From NCBI GenBank assembly GCA_002375985.1, contig DFNH01000036.1, positions 50,319 to 114,318 of the forward strand: a stretch of DNA of 64,000 nt. The letters are read 5' to 3'. Below, piece by piece: positions 25,576 through 34,656 of the stretch. The stretch comes from Firmicutes bacterium UBA3572. GTDB taxonomy: Bacteria; Bacillota; Desulfotomaculia; Desulfotomaculales; Desulforudaceae. The notes under the pieces are model-generated. The model saw only the letters and a list, made by a program, of their open reading frames with translations. It made no database searches and was not told the origin of the DNA. The stretch's first letter is position 1. Each line of letters starts with the position of its first letter. The position numbers and the translations under genes were made by a program.

Positions 25576-26745
25576 CTAAAGTACGCTTTCCTGACTCTGC
25601 CGCACGGCCTCGTCGATTTTGGCCTGCAGTTCGTCCGGCAGCCCCTCCATCTTCACGTTCAAAAAGCCGCGTACGATTGTGGCTTTGGCCTTGTCCTCAT
25701 CCAACCCGCGCGCCATCAGGTATTCGATCTCTTCCGGAGCGATCTTGCCCACAGCGGCCTCGTGGGACATCTCGGCTCCTTCCGCCCGGGCCTCCAGTTC
25801 CGGGATGGCGTGGATCAGGCCCTGGGGCGTCAGTAACAAACCGTGACACTCCAGGTGGGCCTTAACGCCCGGCACTTCGCCCACCAGGTGCCCGCGGTTG
25901 ATCACCCGGCCGCCCGTGGTGATAGTCCGGGCCACCACCTCCGCCCTGGTCTGGGGAGCCTGAAGATAAACCCGCGAACCAACGTCCATCCAACTGCCCG
26001 GCGTACAGACCAAGATGGTATTCGACCTGGCCACCGCACCCGGACCCTTGAGGTAAATCGCCGGGTTCATCTGCAGTCTGGCCACCGGATGCATACAGAC
26101 AAAGTTTTGTAAAAACAGGCCTCCTTCTTCCACTACCGTGGCCCCCCGCGGCTGGACCTGCATTTTCGGCGCCCAGTTGTGAATCATAGTAAAGGTAAGC
26201 TTGGCGTTTTTCTTTACGTAAAACTCCGAGATCCCCACGTGCAGCCCGGTTTTTACCTCGCTGGCACTCAGACAGCCGGTAATCACGTTCAGTTCGGCCC
26301 CTTCCTCCACCACCACGATGTTATGCACGCACTGGGCCACGCCGTCGTGCGCGATATAAAGGCAGGCCTGCAGGGGATAAGTCGCTTTGGTTCCGGGCAA
26401 GGCCCGCACAAAATAACCGTGCCGGGCGTGCTCCTGTGCGTAGGTGGTGAACTCATCCAGGTCCCGGGGCAGCATTTTCCAGCGATATTCGCGAAGCCAG
26501 TCGTAGCGCCGGGCAGCTTCCTCGGTACTCAACACCTCCAGCCCCTCGTGGGCCACGCTGCAGTGCACCACCGAGTGGTCCATCTGCAGAAAGGTCCCGA
26601 CGCGATCCGCGTCCTGCAGCACGACCCCGACCTGCCGCAGACGGTCCTGATCCAGCAGGTCCAGCGTTTCCAGCACATCCTGATAGGGATGCTTGGGGGC
26701 TTCTTGTTTGAACTGTTCAGGTGTCAGGTGGTCCTTTTTCGTCAT
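25576..26745 (-). CDS. sufB: Fe-S cluster scaffold protein SufB/SufD family
   Basis: A 389-aa SufBD protein that with SufC forms the Fe-S assembly scaffold. The beta-helix core is recognisable (VEEGAELNVITGCLSASE; HVGISEFYVKKNAKLTFTMIHNW; TTGGRVINRGHLVGE) and the C-terminus has EMSHEAAVGKIAPEEIEYLMARGLDEDKA, diagnostic of the family. Only one SufBD gene is present, with sufC but no sufD, sufS or sufU, so this is the minimal two-gene CB form found in anaerobic Clostridia and archaea. It lies 25 nt downstream of sufC. Confidence 0.93.
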   Translation of the reverse strand: MTKKDHLTPEQFKQEAPKHPYQDVLETLDLLDQDRLRQVGVVLQDADRVGTFLQMDHSVVHCSVAHEGLEVLSTEEAARRYDWLREYRWKMLPRDLDEFTTYAQEHARHGYFVRALPGTKATYPLQACLYIAHDGVAQCVHNIVVVEEGAELNVITGCLSASEVKTGLHVGISEFYVKKNAKLTFTMIHNWAPKMQVQPRGATVVEEGGLFLQNFVCMHPVARLQMNPAIYLKGPGAVARSNTILVCTPGSWMDVGSRVYLQAPQTRAEVVARTITTGGRVINRGHLVGEVPGVKAHLECHGLLLTPQGLIHAIPELEARAEGAEMSHEAAVGKIAPEEIEYLMARGLDEDKAKATIVRGFLNVKMEGLPDELQAKIDEAVRQSQESVL

Positions 26746-26770
26746 TTGCTCGTCCCATCCTTATCTCCGG

Positions 26771-27529
26771 CTAGACCACACAGCGCACGCATTCGCCGTA
26801 GCCGAGTTTTTGGATACAGGTAAACAATTCTCTGGGGTTACCGTGACAAGAAAGACGCCCTTCGAAAAGCACGTGCCCCACATCGGCATTCACGTAGTTA
26901 AGGATGTGTCCGGTGTGCGTAATCACCAGACCGGCTTTTTGCCGCTCTTCCCGCTTCTTCTTCAGGGGACGCCTGTTCTCGCCGTCAGGCAAGTCACGCT
27001 GCAGCAATTTGTTGATGGCGCGGCCGATAAGGGCAATGCTTTCGATGTCCACCCCCGATTCCGGCTCGTCCAGCAAGACCAAATCCGGATCCTGCGCCAA
27101 AAGCTGCACTAACTCTGAACGTTTGAGCTCACCCCCGGAAAACCCGTGGTTGACCTCGCGGTCCAGAAAGCGCTCAAAGTTCAGGCGCGCCGCAAATTGT
27201 TCCACATCCCCGCGACCCTGAGAACAGATGTTGATCATGTCCCGCATGGTTAAACCGCGGATGGTCGGCGGCCGCTGAAACAAAAGCCCCAACCCCCGAC
27301 GCGCCCGTTCGTAGACCGACAGGTGGGTGATATCCTCACCCTTGAAGAAAATCCGACCGTTGACCACCTTGTAGCGGTTAAAACCGATCAGCGTGCCCAG
27401 CAACGTGGACTTTCCGGAACCGTTTGGCCCGAACAGCACGTGGGTTTCGCCCGGGTTGATTTCCAGGTTGATATCCTCCAAAATCACCTTGCCGTCAACC
27501 ACCACCGTTAAATCAAGAACTCGTAACAT
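26771..27529 (-). CDS. sufC: Fe-S cluster assembly ATPase SufC
   Basis: A 252-aa ABC-type ATPase. Walker A GPNGSGKSTLL, signature FSGGELKRSELVQLLAQDPDLVLLDEPESGVD (Walker B) and H-loop VITHTG are intact. A charged insertion of about 20 residues (PDGENRRPLKKKREERQKAG, ~180-200) stands just before the H-loop and is longer than in most SufC proteins. The C-terminus ends with a Cys pair (GYGECVRCVV). ATG with AGGAGG 8 nt upstream; cotranscribed with sufB. Confidence 0.94.
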   Translation of the reverse strand: MLRVLDLTVVVDGKVILEDINLEINPGETHVLFGPNGSGKSTLLGTLIGFNRYKVVNGRIFFKGEDITHLSVYERARRGLGLLFQRPPTIRGLTMRDMINICSQGRGDVEQFAARLNFERFLDREVNHGFSGGELKRSELVQLLAQDPDLVLLDEPESGVDIESIALIGRAINKLLQRDLPDGENRRPLKKKREERQKAGLVITHTGHILNYVNADVGHVLFEGRLSCHGNPRELFTCIQKLGYGECVRCVV

Positions 27530-27558
27530 CGACTAAACCTCCTGTAAATACCGCCTGC

Positions 27559-28401
27559 CTAAGAACCAAACGTGGCCACAAAACTGTCCAGGGGAACGCC
27601 CAGCGCCCCAGACACCGGACGGCACTTGGCCATCAGCAGGTAGAATACTTTCCGGGGGAAAGCCAACTCGGACAACGTCTCGTAGTTCCCCATACCCTTC
27701 GCCAGAATCAGATCCGCTTGGGAAAAAAGCGCTTTAAATTCGGCACTGGCCAGATCCCAATCCACCCCGGGCGTGTCGGTCCCCGTGGTGATAATATTCT
27801 GCATCCGCGCGGCAAACCCTGCCCGGACAAGATCGGCCACGGTCAGATCGTTTTGCACCGGTCCTTCTTTCACCACGTAGAACACCTCGGTTTTTACCGC
27901 CAGCCACTCTACCAGCGGCCAGTCAAAGTAGCTCTCCGCGGCGTTGTCGGCCAGGTAGAGGACCAAGCGTGCCTGTGCCAGCCGCTCCCGAAAAGCTTCG
28001 GTCTCGTCAAGACAAAAAGTAACGGGTTTGGCCGCCTGTTCCACTACCGCGTCCAAATCCTTAAAGAAGTCCACGGCGTTGCCCAGTACGGCCAGCCGCA
28101 AAAGCCCGTCAAGATCGTTCCCGAAGCGGTCGCGGACTTCCCCGATCAATTGGGACGCAAGCGCCATTTCCCGCTCCTTGACGTCCCGAAAAGGATCGGG
28201 ATTGCCGGTAATCTGGCGAATCACCCGCTGCGCCTCCCCGGCGATCTGGGTCGGAATCCGGCGCTGTGGGAACTCCCGTTCCAGCACACGCCTGCCGGCC
28301 TGCACGGCCCGGGCCAAAAGCCCCGGATCGGCGGTGGCCAGCTCCGCCGTTTTTTCCACCAGCTTTCCCAAACAATAATAGCATTCCGAAACGGTACGCA
28401 C
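27559..28401 (-). CDS. DUF89 family damage-control phosphatase-like protein
   Basis: A 280-aa DUF89/ARMT1-type protein. It has the N-terminal CYYC cysteine motif and the metal-site signatures LYLADNAAESYFDWPLVE and ILAKGMGNYETLSE. Members are Co/Ni-dependent phosphatases thought to clear damaged phosphometabolites; the physiological substrate here is unknown. GTG at 28401 is preferred over GTG at 28410, since the GAGGGG site is then 8 nt away. It follows mutS2 closely and precedes sufC by 29 nt, so it probably belongs to the same operon. Confidence 0.88.
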   Translation of the reverse strand: MRTVSECYYCLGKLVEKTAELATADPGLLARAVQAGRRVLEREFPQRRIPTQIAGEAQRVIRQITGNPDPFRDVKEREMALASQLIGEVRDRFGNDLDGLLRLAVLGNAVDFFKDLDAVVEQAAKPVTFCLDETEAFRERLAQARLVLYLADNAAESYFDWPLVEWLAVKTEVFYVVKEGPVQNDLTVADLVRAGFAARMQNIITTGTDTPGVDWDLASAEFKALFSQADLILAKGMGNYETLSELAFPRKVFYLLMAKCRPVSGALGVPLDSFVATFGS

Positions 28402-28414
28402 AAACCACACCCCT

Positions 28415-30763
28415 CTAAAACTCGACCACGGTAACGCCCAGCCCGCCCTCGTCCCGTTCCCCTAGCCGGAAAGAACGGATCCGGCGGTCGCCTTTCAGGA
28501 GGCCGTGGACCGCATTCCGCAGCGCACCGGTACCCAGACCGTGAATCAGGTAAACCCGGGGCACGCCGGACAGCACAGCGGCATCGAGATACTTTTCCAC
28601 TTCGGCTAAGGCCTCTTCCACCCGCAGGCCCCGCAAGTCCAGTTCGGTTTTGACCTCCCGCGACTTCTGCACCAGCACCGTACTGGGCCGGGGGTTTTCG
28701 GCGGGAGCGGCGTCCGTGCGGAGCACCTCGGTCAAGGGCAATGAAACCTTTACCGCACCCACCTGGACCCGCACTTCCCCGTTCCGGGAAGGTTCCAACG
28801 TGACGCCCCGCTGCCCGTAACGCGGAATGAACACCGTCTCTCCGGCCTTCAGACTCGCCGGCACCTCTCGCGCCCGGACCGGCGGCTGATCGGCCGGAAG
28901 TTTATCCTCGAGCCTTTCGAGGCGGCGGCGGGTCTCCTGGATGGCCAGTTCACGTTCGCGGTTGCTTTGCGCCTGGCTTTTTTCCCGGAGCGCGCGGATT
29001 ATTTCCGCGGCCTCGCGGCGCACCTGCCGCAACAGTTCCCGCGCTTCGCGCGCCGCCCGCTCCCGTAATTCCCGCTTCTTCTCCAACAGGCTAGCCAGCT
29101 CGGCCTCGTAACGCGCCTTCAAGTCGGCCGCCTCCTGCAGGGCTCGCCGGGACGCTTCCCGCAGCCGCTCGGCATCCTGCTGGGTCCTTTCCAAGCGCTC
29201 CAGGAGTTCGCCGGTCCGCCGCTGGTCGGCGGTTAGAAGCTCCCGGGCCCTGGCGATCAGCCCGGCGGGCATACCCAGGCGCGCGGCGATCTCGAAGGCA
29301 TAGCTCCGGCCTGGACGTCCAGTCACCAGGCGAAAAGTGGGCTTCAGGGTCTGCAGGTCGAATTCCACACTGGCGTTTTCTACCCGGTCCCGGCCGGCCG
29401 CAAACTCCTTGAGGACCCCGTAGTGGGTGGTGGCTACGCCGCGGATTCGCCGCCGGTGCAGTTCCTCCAGGATGGCCTGGGCCAGCGCGGCGCCCTCGGT
29501 GGGATCGGTACCGGTGCCCAGTTCGTCGATGAGCACCAGGCTCTCGGCACCGGCCTGCCCAAGAATGTCCACCAGGTTGGCCATGTGCGCCGAGAAGGTG
29601 CTCAGAGAATGCTCGATGCTCTGCTCGTCGCCGATATCAGCAAACACTTCGGCAAACAGACCCACCGCACAGTCCGACGCCGGCACCTGTAAGCCGGCTT
29701 GGGCCATAAGCACCAAGAGGCCCATGGTTTTCAGGGCCACCGTTTTGCCCCCGGTGTTCGGCCCGGTAAGCACCAAAAGATCAAAGTCCCGCCCCAGACG
29801 GCCGTCGATAGCCACCACGTTTTCCCGGATCAGGGGGTGACGCGCCTGCCGGAACTCAAGATAAGCTCCCTCTTCTATGCGGGGCGGTACCGCCCTCCAT
29901 TCCCGGCTCAACCGGGCCTTGGCCAGCACAAAATCCAGGTGGCCCAGCACCTCCACCGCACGGAGGACATCAGCGGCGACCTGCGCCACACCGGCGGAAA
30001 GTTCGGCCAGTATACGCTGGACTTCCTTTTTCTCCGCCGCCTCCAGGCGCCGGATCTCGTTGTTCGCCTCTACTACGGTCAGCGGTTCTACAAAAAGGGT
30101 AGCACCGCTGGCCGACTGGTCGTGCACCAAACCGGGCACCTGGTTTTTGTACTCGGTTTTCACCGGCACCACGTACCGGCCTTCCCGGATGGTGATGAGT
30201 GCCTCCTGCAGGTATTTCTGTTGGGCCGGAGAACGGATCAGTTTCTCCAACCGCTCCCGAACCTGCTCCCGGGCAGCCTGCAGGCGGCGGCGCAAGTCGG
30301 CCAAACGCGGCGAGGCGCCGTCGGCTACCTCCCCTCCCGGTAAAAGACACATATTGAGCCGCCTTTCCAGTTCCGGAAACACGGGGGCCCTATCCGCCCA
30401 GGCGGCCAACAGGGGATACCGCTCCCGGCGGTCGCCCAAGAACTTTTTCTGGACCCGGACGGCAGTAAGCGTCCGCCCGATTCCAAATAGCGTTTCCCCG
30501 TCCAGAACCAGCCCTCGTTCCGCCCGTCGCACTGCCTCGCGGATGTCGTGCCACCCCCCGAAATCGGCGTTTGGTTCGAGGCGCAGAAGCCGGCAGCCTT
30601 CCTCGGTTTCGGCCTGGTACTGACGGACCAGATCCAGATCGCGCACCGGCACAAGTGCCAGCGCCCGCTCCCGGCCCAGAGGAGAAACCGCGTGCCGGGC
30701 CAACTGTTCCAAGATTTTGTCAAACTCCAACCGGTTCAGCGTCTTTGCCTTCGCTACCGTCAC
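28415..30763 (-). CDS. mutS2: MutS2 family ATPase/endonuclease
   Basis: A 782-aa MutS2. The MutS core/clamp region (~1-310) precedes the ATPase domain with Walker A LTGPNTGGKTVALKTMG and Walker B SLVLIDELGTGTDPTEGAAL. A long coiled-coil (~520-620) and a C-terminal Smr nuclease domain follow (LDLRGLRVEEALAEVEKYL and HGLGTGALRNAVHGLL). The family acts in anti-recombination and in rescue of collided ribosomes. The GTG at 30763 overlaps the U32 gene stop (GTGA) and gives the usual length; the longer upstream frame is inside the U32 gene. Confidence 0.95.
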   Translation of the reverse strand: MTVAKAKTLNRLEFDKILEQLARHAVSPLGRERALALVPVRDLDLVRQYQAETEEGCRLLRLEPNADFGGWHDIREAVRRAERGLVLDGETLFGIGRTLTAVRVQKKFLGDRRERYPLLAAWADRAPVFPELERRLNMCLLPGGEVADGASPRLADLRRRLQAAREQVRERLEKLIRSPAQQKYLQEALITIREGRYVVPVKTEYKNQVPGLVHDQSASGATLFVEPLTVVEANNEIRRLEAAEKKEVQRILAELSAGVAQVAADVLRAVEVLGHLDFVLAKARLSREWRAVPPRIEEGAYLEFRQARHPLIRENVVAIDGRLGRDFDLLVLTGPNTGGKTVALKTMGLLVLMAQAGLQVPASDCAVGLFAEVFADIGDEQSIEHSLSTFSAHMANLVDILGQAGAESLVLIDELGTGTDPTEGAALAQAILEELHRRRIRGVATTHYGVLKEFAAGRDRVENASVEFDLQTLKPTFRLVTGRPGRSYAFEIAARLGMPAGLIARARELLTADQRRTGELLERLERTQQDAERLREASRRALQEAADLKARYEAELASLLEKKRELRERAAREARELLRQVRREAAEIIRALREKSQAQSNRERELAIQETRRRLERLEDKLPADQPPVRAREVPASLKAGETVFIPRYGQRGVTLEPSRNGEVRVQVGAVKVSLPLTEVLRTDAAPAENPRPSTVLVQKSREVKTELDLRGLRVEEALAEVEKYLDAAVLSGVPRVYLIHGLGTGALRNAVHGLLKGDRRIRSFRLGERDEGGLGVTVVEF

Positions 30764-33288
30764 GGTCCCAGCACCCCGCGAAAGAAATGTCCGGAAGTTA
30801 AACCCTGCGGGCTCAAGGCGCGCAGGCGTTCCTTGTATTCCCCGGGTATTCGCCAGTCGGTTCCCCGGGAAAGCGTGCGGTCGATAACCTCCCGGTAAAT
30901 CTCGACCACCGCGCGAATATAAGCGGCGTCGCGGAGCCGCGCCTCCACCCGGAAGACGGACACGCCACACCGCACCAGGGCCGGTATCTGCTCGACCGCA
31001 CACAGGTCCTTGGCGTTGAAGATGTGCATCCGGCAGGCGGTGTCCACACCGACCGGGAAGAACAGACCCAGCCGGTCCCGGATGGCGAAACGGCCCGCCC
31101 GGCATCGTACGCCGCAGGGCCCCCTGTCCCCGGTGCCCAGAAGACTGCCGACTGCGCAGTAGGCGGAAACCATCACCGGCAGGGCGCCGTGCACCAGCAC
31201 CTCCACCGGCACGGGAGCCCCCGCCGTCATTTCACGCACCTGTTCCAGCGTCAGTTCCGGCGACAAGGTGACCCTCCCGGCGCCCAATTCGGTCAGCAGC
31301 GACAAAGTCAGACGGTTAAAGGTATTCAACGGAAAATCGGCGACCAGTTCCGTACGCTTTTCCCCCGCCTTTAGAAGCGCCCCCAGGTTACCGACCAGTA
31401 CCCCGTCCGCAAATCGGCCCGACTCTTCCAGCAGCCTGCCCCAGTGCTCCAGGTCGCGGTCGTGCAGAATTCGGGGCAGCCAAAACACCAGGGATGCCCC
31501 CGCGCGCCGGCAGACGGCCCCGGCCTGGGCCAGGTCTCGGGGTGTGACCGCCCGGGGCAAACCCAGACCTTCCCCCGGGAAGTAAACCACCTCGGCGCCG
31601 CTCTCCACGGCGGCCGCAACGCCGGCCAGGTCACCGACGGCCACGGCCAGACGGGGGCGGCGGTCGGCTAAAGAAGGGTGCGCCTTTGGCCGCCACGACA
31701 GCAGATTGTGCACCCGGCGTTCGTAGGACTGCCGGTCCAGCGCCGGCGGGCGGTGGGCGGCCGCTTTGGCCTGTACCAACTGTTCCAACGCCCGCCGCCG
31801 GACCTCGTTCAGTTCCCGCAAAGGGAGCATAACCGCCCCTTCGATCCGGCAATCGAGACGCTCCAGGCCAAAGGGAGTGTTACCCAACCGGCCCAGCTGT
31901 TCCTTGAGGGTCGCCTCCGTCAAGGGACGGCGCTCTGCCGGTACGGCGGGAACGGTGCCGACGGCCTTCGCCGCAAAGCCCCCCGGCGCGCTGACTTCCA
32001 GCACCAAAGGTTTTCCCACACCTACCGTAACCTTAAAGGTCAGCGGAATGCTCTTTCGTTCCCGGGGTGAGGCGAAGGTTTCCCGGGCCCGCCGATTTAG
32101 CACCACGTCCTCGGTCTTGAAAACGCGGTCCCCGGGCTTGACCCGCCCGGGCAGCGGCAGGGCGACCACCATGCCCGGGGCCGCGGCCTCGACCGGCCGC
32201 CCGGCCAAGTGCATCTCCCGCACCGTGGCGGCAATCCGTCCGCCCACCGAAACCCAGACTTCGATCTTGTCGCCGGTGTAAAGCGGCGCTTCCAGCGCGA
32301 TTTCGGCCGTCCCGTCCCCGGGCACAAAGCGCCGGACCCGCCCCACCGCCAAACCGCGGTTATTGGGCCGGCTGTAGGCCATCAACGCCCGGCCGGGCGG
32401 CCCGAAAAGGTAACCGGTAGTATAACCGCGGTTAAAAACTTGGGCCAAGGCGCGCTGTTCTTCGGCGGTGACCGTAAAATGCCCGGCGGCCAGGCGGTCG
32501 AGTAGCCGCCGGTAAATGCGTACCACGGTGGCCACGTACTCGGGGCGCCGCATCCGCCCCTCGATCTTCAGCGCATCCACCCCGGCCCGGACCAGTTCCG
32601 GCAAATGAGCACTCAAGTTTAGGTCCCGGGGCCTCAGCAGATAAGGACCCGGAACGCCGTCCAAGACCGTGCCGTCCCGGTACAGGGTGTAGGGCAGGCT
32701 GCAGGGCTGCGCACAACGCCCCCGGTTCCCGCTTCGCCCGCCAACCAGGCTGGAAAACAAACACTGACCGGAGTAACTCACACAAAGGGCGCCGTGTACA
32801 AACACCTCGACCGCCAGTCCGGACTCGCGGCGCAGGTGGGCGATCTCCGGCAAGGAGAGTTCGCGCGCCAACACCACGCGGCGGACGCCCAGTCGTTTCA
32901 GCATCTGCAGGGTGGGCAGATTATGCGCCGTGGCCTGTGTACTGGCGTGCACCTCGAGGTCGGGCAGGAGATCCCGGATAAGCCGCACAAGCCCCAGGTC
33001 CTGCACAATCACCGCGTCTACCCCGGCGTTGTATAGGTCCCCCAGCAGGCGCGCCGCGGCCTCCACTTCCTGATCCGCTACCAGCACATTGACCGTTGCG
33101 TATACTTTGACATCCCGGACGTGTGCATAATCTACCGCCCGCGCCAGTTCCCGCGGTTCAAAGTTGGCCGCCCCCTGCCGGGCGTTAAAAGCGGTGGCCC
33201 CCAGGTAAACGGCATCGGCGCCGTTTTGCACGGCCGCCACCAGAGCCTTCCAATCACCAGCCGGGGCTAAGAGTTCCGGCCCAGGCAT
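30760..33288 (-). CDS. U32 family peptidase / RlhA-like hydroxylase, double-module
   Basis: An 842-aa U32 protein. The N-terminal TIM-barrel module (PELLAPAGDWKALVAAVQNGADAVYLGATAFNARQGAANF) includes VEVFVHGALCVSYSGQCLFSSLVGGRSGNRGRCAQPC with the conserved Cys set. A DUF3656 insert lies in the centre. A second degenerate barrel carries VEVLVHGALPVMVSAYCAVGSLLG and FNAKDLC. Although called peptidases, studied U32 members such as E. coli RlhA hydroxylate 23S rRNA. Which reaction this one performs cannot be read. It begins 18 nt after the NIF3-like gene. Confidence 0.92.
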   Translation of the reverse strand: MPGPELLAPAGDWKALVAAVQNGADAVYLGATAFNARQGAANFEPRELARAVDYAHVRDVKVYATVNVLVADQEVEAAARLLGDLYNAGVDAVIVQDLGLVRLIRDLLPDLEVHASTQATAHNLPTLQMLKRLGVRRVVLARELSLPEIAHLRRESGLAVEVFVHGALCVSYSGQCLFSSLVGGRSGNRGRCAQPCSLPYTLYRDGTVLDGVPGPYLLRPRDLNLSAHLPELVRAGVDALKIEGRMRRPEYVATVVRIYRRLLDRLAAGHFTVTAEEQRALAQVFNRGYTTGYLFGPPGRALMAYSRPNNRGLAVGRVRRFVPGDGTAEIALEAPLYTGDKIEVWVSVGGRIAATVREMHLAGRPVEAAAPGMVVALPLPGRVKPGDRVFKTEDVVLNRRARETFASPRERKSIPLTFKVTVGVGKPLVLEVSAPGGFAAKAVGTVPAVPAERRPLTEATLKEQLGRLGNTPFGLERLDCRIEGAVMLPLRELNEVRRRALEQLVQAKAAAHRPPALDRQSYERRVHNLLSWRPKAHPSLADRRPRLAVAVGDLAGVAAAVESGAEVVYFPGEGLGLPRAVTPRDLAQAGAVCRRAGASLVFWLPRILHDRDLEHWGRLLEESGRFADGVLVGNLGALLKAGEKRTELVADFPLNTFNRLTLSLLTELGAGRVTLSPELTLEQVREMTAGAPVPVEVLVHGALPVMVSAYCAVGSLLGTGDRGPCGVRCRAGRFAIRDRLGLFFPVGVDTACRMHIFNAKDLCAVEQIPALVRCGVSVFRVEARLRDAAYIRAVVEIYREVIDRTLSRGTDWRIPGEYKERLRALSPQGLTSGHFFRGVLGP

Positions 33289-33306
33289 CTGCCAACCCCC
33301 GTCACA

Positions 33307-34275
33307 CTATGATGCCTTGTCGGCGGTGCGATCCACGCGCAGCAAGCCGGCACAGGGCACGATTTCGATGCCGCGCCGGGCCAATTCGTCGAGGAAAAGG
33401 TTTAAGCCCAGCGAGTCGCTGGCCATATGGCCGGCCACGATTACGTGGACGTGGCTTTTTTCGGCTTCTTTGCGGTGTTTCTCGCTGATGTGCATCACCA
33501 CTAGCGTACCTACCCCGGCCGCGGCCAGTTTTGCATAGGCTTCCTCGGAACCGCCGGTGCCGCCGGTCATATCCACCACGACCTTGCCGGCCCGCCGCTC
33601 GGGACTGCCCAGCACAATGGTCGGTCCGGCATTCAGTTTGACGGCCTGACGGTACTCCGGCAGCTCTTTGAGCACCTTGATTACGTCCTTCAGGGTCTCG
33701 GGTTGGCGCTCGTCTATCAGTTTTTGCAGAAAGTGGTTGACCAGGTTATCGGCGGTGGTGTGCAGGGACATCAACGGAATGTCCAGGATGCGCGCCGCGT
33801 CCACGGTCCGGTTGTGGTTGATGGGCATAATGGTCCGCTTCACCTCATTGATGCGGACCGCCATGATCCCCTCGGCGATGTTGATGGGTACTCCCAGGCG
33901 GGCCAGCGTGTCCTCCTGGAGATGCATCACCTCGTGTAATGCGGCCAGGGCCTTGCCCTCGGGATGGTGGGAAATGGCCAGGTCGATCTTCCGGCCGCGT
34001 TCACCCAAGCGGTCCGCCAGCAGAATCTCCCCGACCTCCACGTCCACCCCGGCCAATACCCGCCGTACTTCCTTTTCCGGGTCTCCGTACAGGATACGGC
34101 TGTCGGCGTAAGGGTTTTTCAGCTTCTCGCCGTCGTACTCTTCCTTCTCGTCATCCTTCAGGTTGTCGAAGCGTTCTTTTTCCCGGGCCAAGAGTTTTTG
34201 CACCATTTCCAGACCCCGGGGATCGTGCTCCATGCCCATTTTTACCGCCAGTTCGTATATTTCACCGATGGTCAT
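33307..34275 (-). CDS. NIF3-like (DUF34) metal-binding protein
   Basis: A 322-aa protein. Likely metal-ligand segments resembling NIF3/YbgI are IDLAISHHPEGKALAALHEVMHLQE, SLHTTADNLVNHFL and VIVAGHMASDSLGLNLFLDEL. The core VDMTGGTGGSEEAYAKLAAAGVGTLVVMHISEKH recalls the NIF3 pattern of a second lobe. The molecular role of NIF3 proteins is unsettled, with GTP cyclohydrolase-like and metal-insertion ideas in the literature. ATG with AAGGGGG upstream. It is the first gene of the NIF3-U32-mutS2-DUF89-suf run. Confidence 0.7.
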   Translation of the reverse strand: MTIGEIYELAVKMGMEHDPRGLEMVQKLLAREKERFDNLKDDEKEEYDGEKLKNPYADSRILYGDPEKEVRRVLAGVDVEVGEILLADRLGERGRKIDLAISHHPEGKALAALHEVMHLQEDTLARLGVPINIAEGIMAVRINEVKRTIMPINHNRTVDAARILDIPLMSLHTTADNLVNHFLQKLIDERQPETLKDVIKVLKELPEYRQAVKLNAGPTIVLGSPERRAGKVVVDMTGGTGGSEEAYAKLAAAGVGTLVVMHISEKHRKEAEKSHVHVIVAGHMASDSLGLNLFLDELARRGIEIVPCAGLLRVDRTADKAS

Positions 34276-34305
34276 ATTTAACCCCCTTAGGTTTATTTAT
34301 TTTAT

Positions 34306-34335
34306 AAAGGGGACAGGCATGTTTTGTGGATAACT
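34306..34335. repeat. Dispersed inverted repeat, copy 2
   Basis: Identical over 30 nt to the reverse complement of 2488-2518. It lies just upstream of the NIF3-like gene. Its TGTGGATAA (34325-34333) is mirrored by TTATCCACA at 34342-34350, giving a 9-bp inverted repeat with an 8-nt spacer, in effect two head-to-head consensus DnaA boxes. Confidence 0.8.
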
Positions 34336-34369
34336 GCCTACTTATCCACAAGGTGCTACCCCTCTACCG

Positions 34370-34573
34370 GCCCCACAACCACCCGCTCAACAAGAGCGGT
34401 GTCCCCTTCGCGGACCAGTGCTCCCGCTGCCGTCCTTGAGGATTGCGATCGGGATTCATGTCTATGACCTGGAGGTCACTATCCCGATCCTCGCACACCA
34501 GGTGTTTCCTGCAGGTTTCTGCGCGTCCTCGCCCACGGCAGCGCCGGTCCTGCGTTCGCAAAAGCGATGGCTT
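34370..34573 (-). ncRNA. ssrS: Probable 6S-like structured RNA downstream of zapA
   Basis: The stretch folds into a long rod. CGC-A-GGACC...GCTGCCGT pairs with ACGGCAGC...GGTCCGCG, then there is a large internal bubble, then GATCGGGAT pairs with ATCCCGATC, capped by TGACCT/AGGTCA. Two GAGGA copies compete for one TCCTC around the bubble. A promoter (-35 TTGAAT, 16 bp, -10 TAAACT at 34579-34606) precedes it. The rod-with-bubble shape and the place directly behind zapA match 6S RNA genes, which lie behind zapA in enterics. No diagnostic 6S primary sequence could be confirmed by eye. Strand is taken from the promoter. Confidence 0.5.
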
Positions 34574-34578
34574 TCTTA

Positions 34579-34606
34579 GTTTACCCCAATGGTTTTGAAA
34601 TTCAAC
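34579..34606 (-). promoter_or_regulatory. Promoter of the 6S-like RNA
   Basis: -35 TTGAAT (34601-34606), 16-bp spacer, -10 TAAACT (34579-34584) on the minus strand between zapA and the structured RNA. Confidence 0.5.
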
Positions 34607-34656
34607 TTTGGAAGTAAAAAGAGGGATGTGACGGCCGCTCGGTCAGGCTGTTCGGG

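Noticed and set aside
34364..34561. 65-codon minus-strand open frame
   Set aside because: It overlaps the predicted 6S-like RNA helices, its composition is arginine-rich without family similarity, and no ribosome-binding site precedes it.
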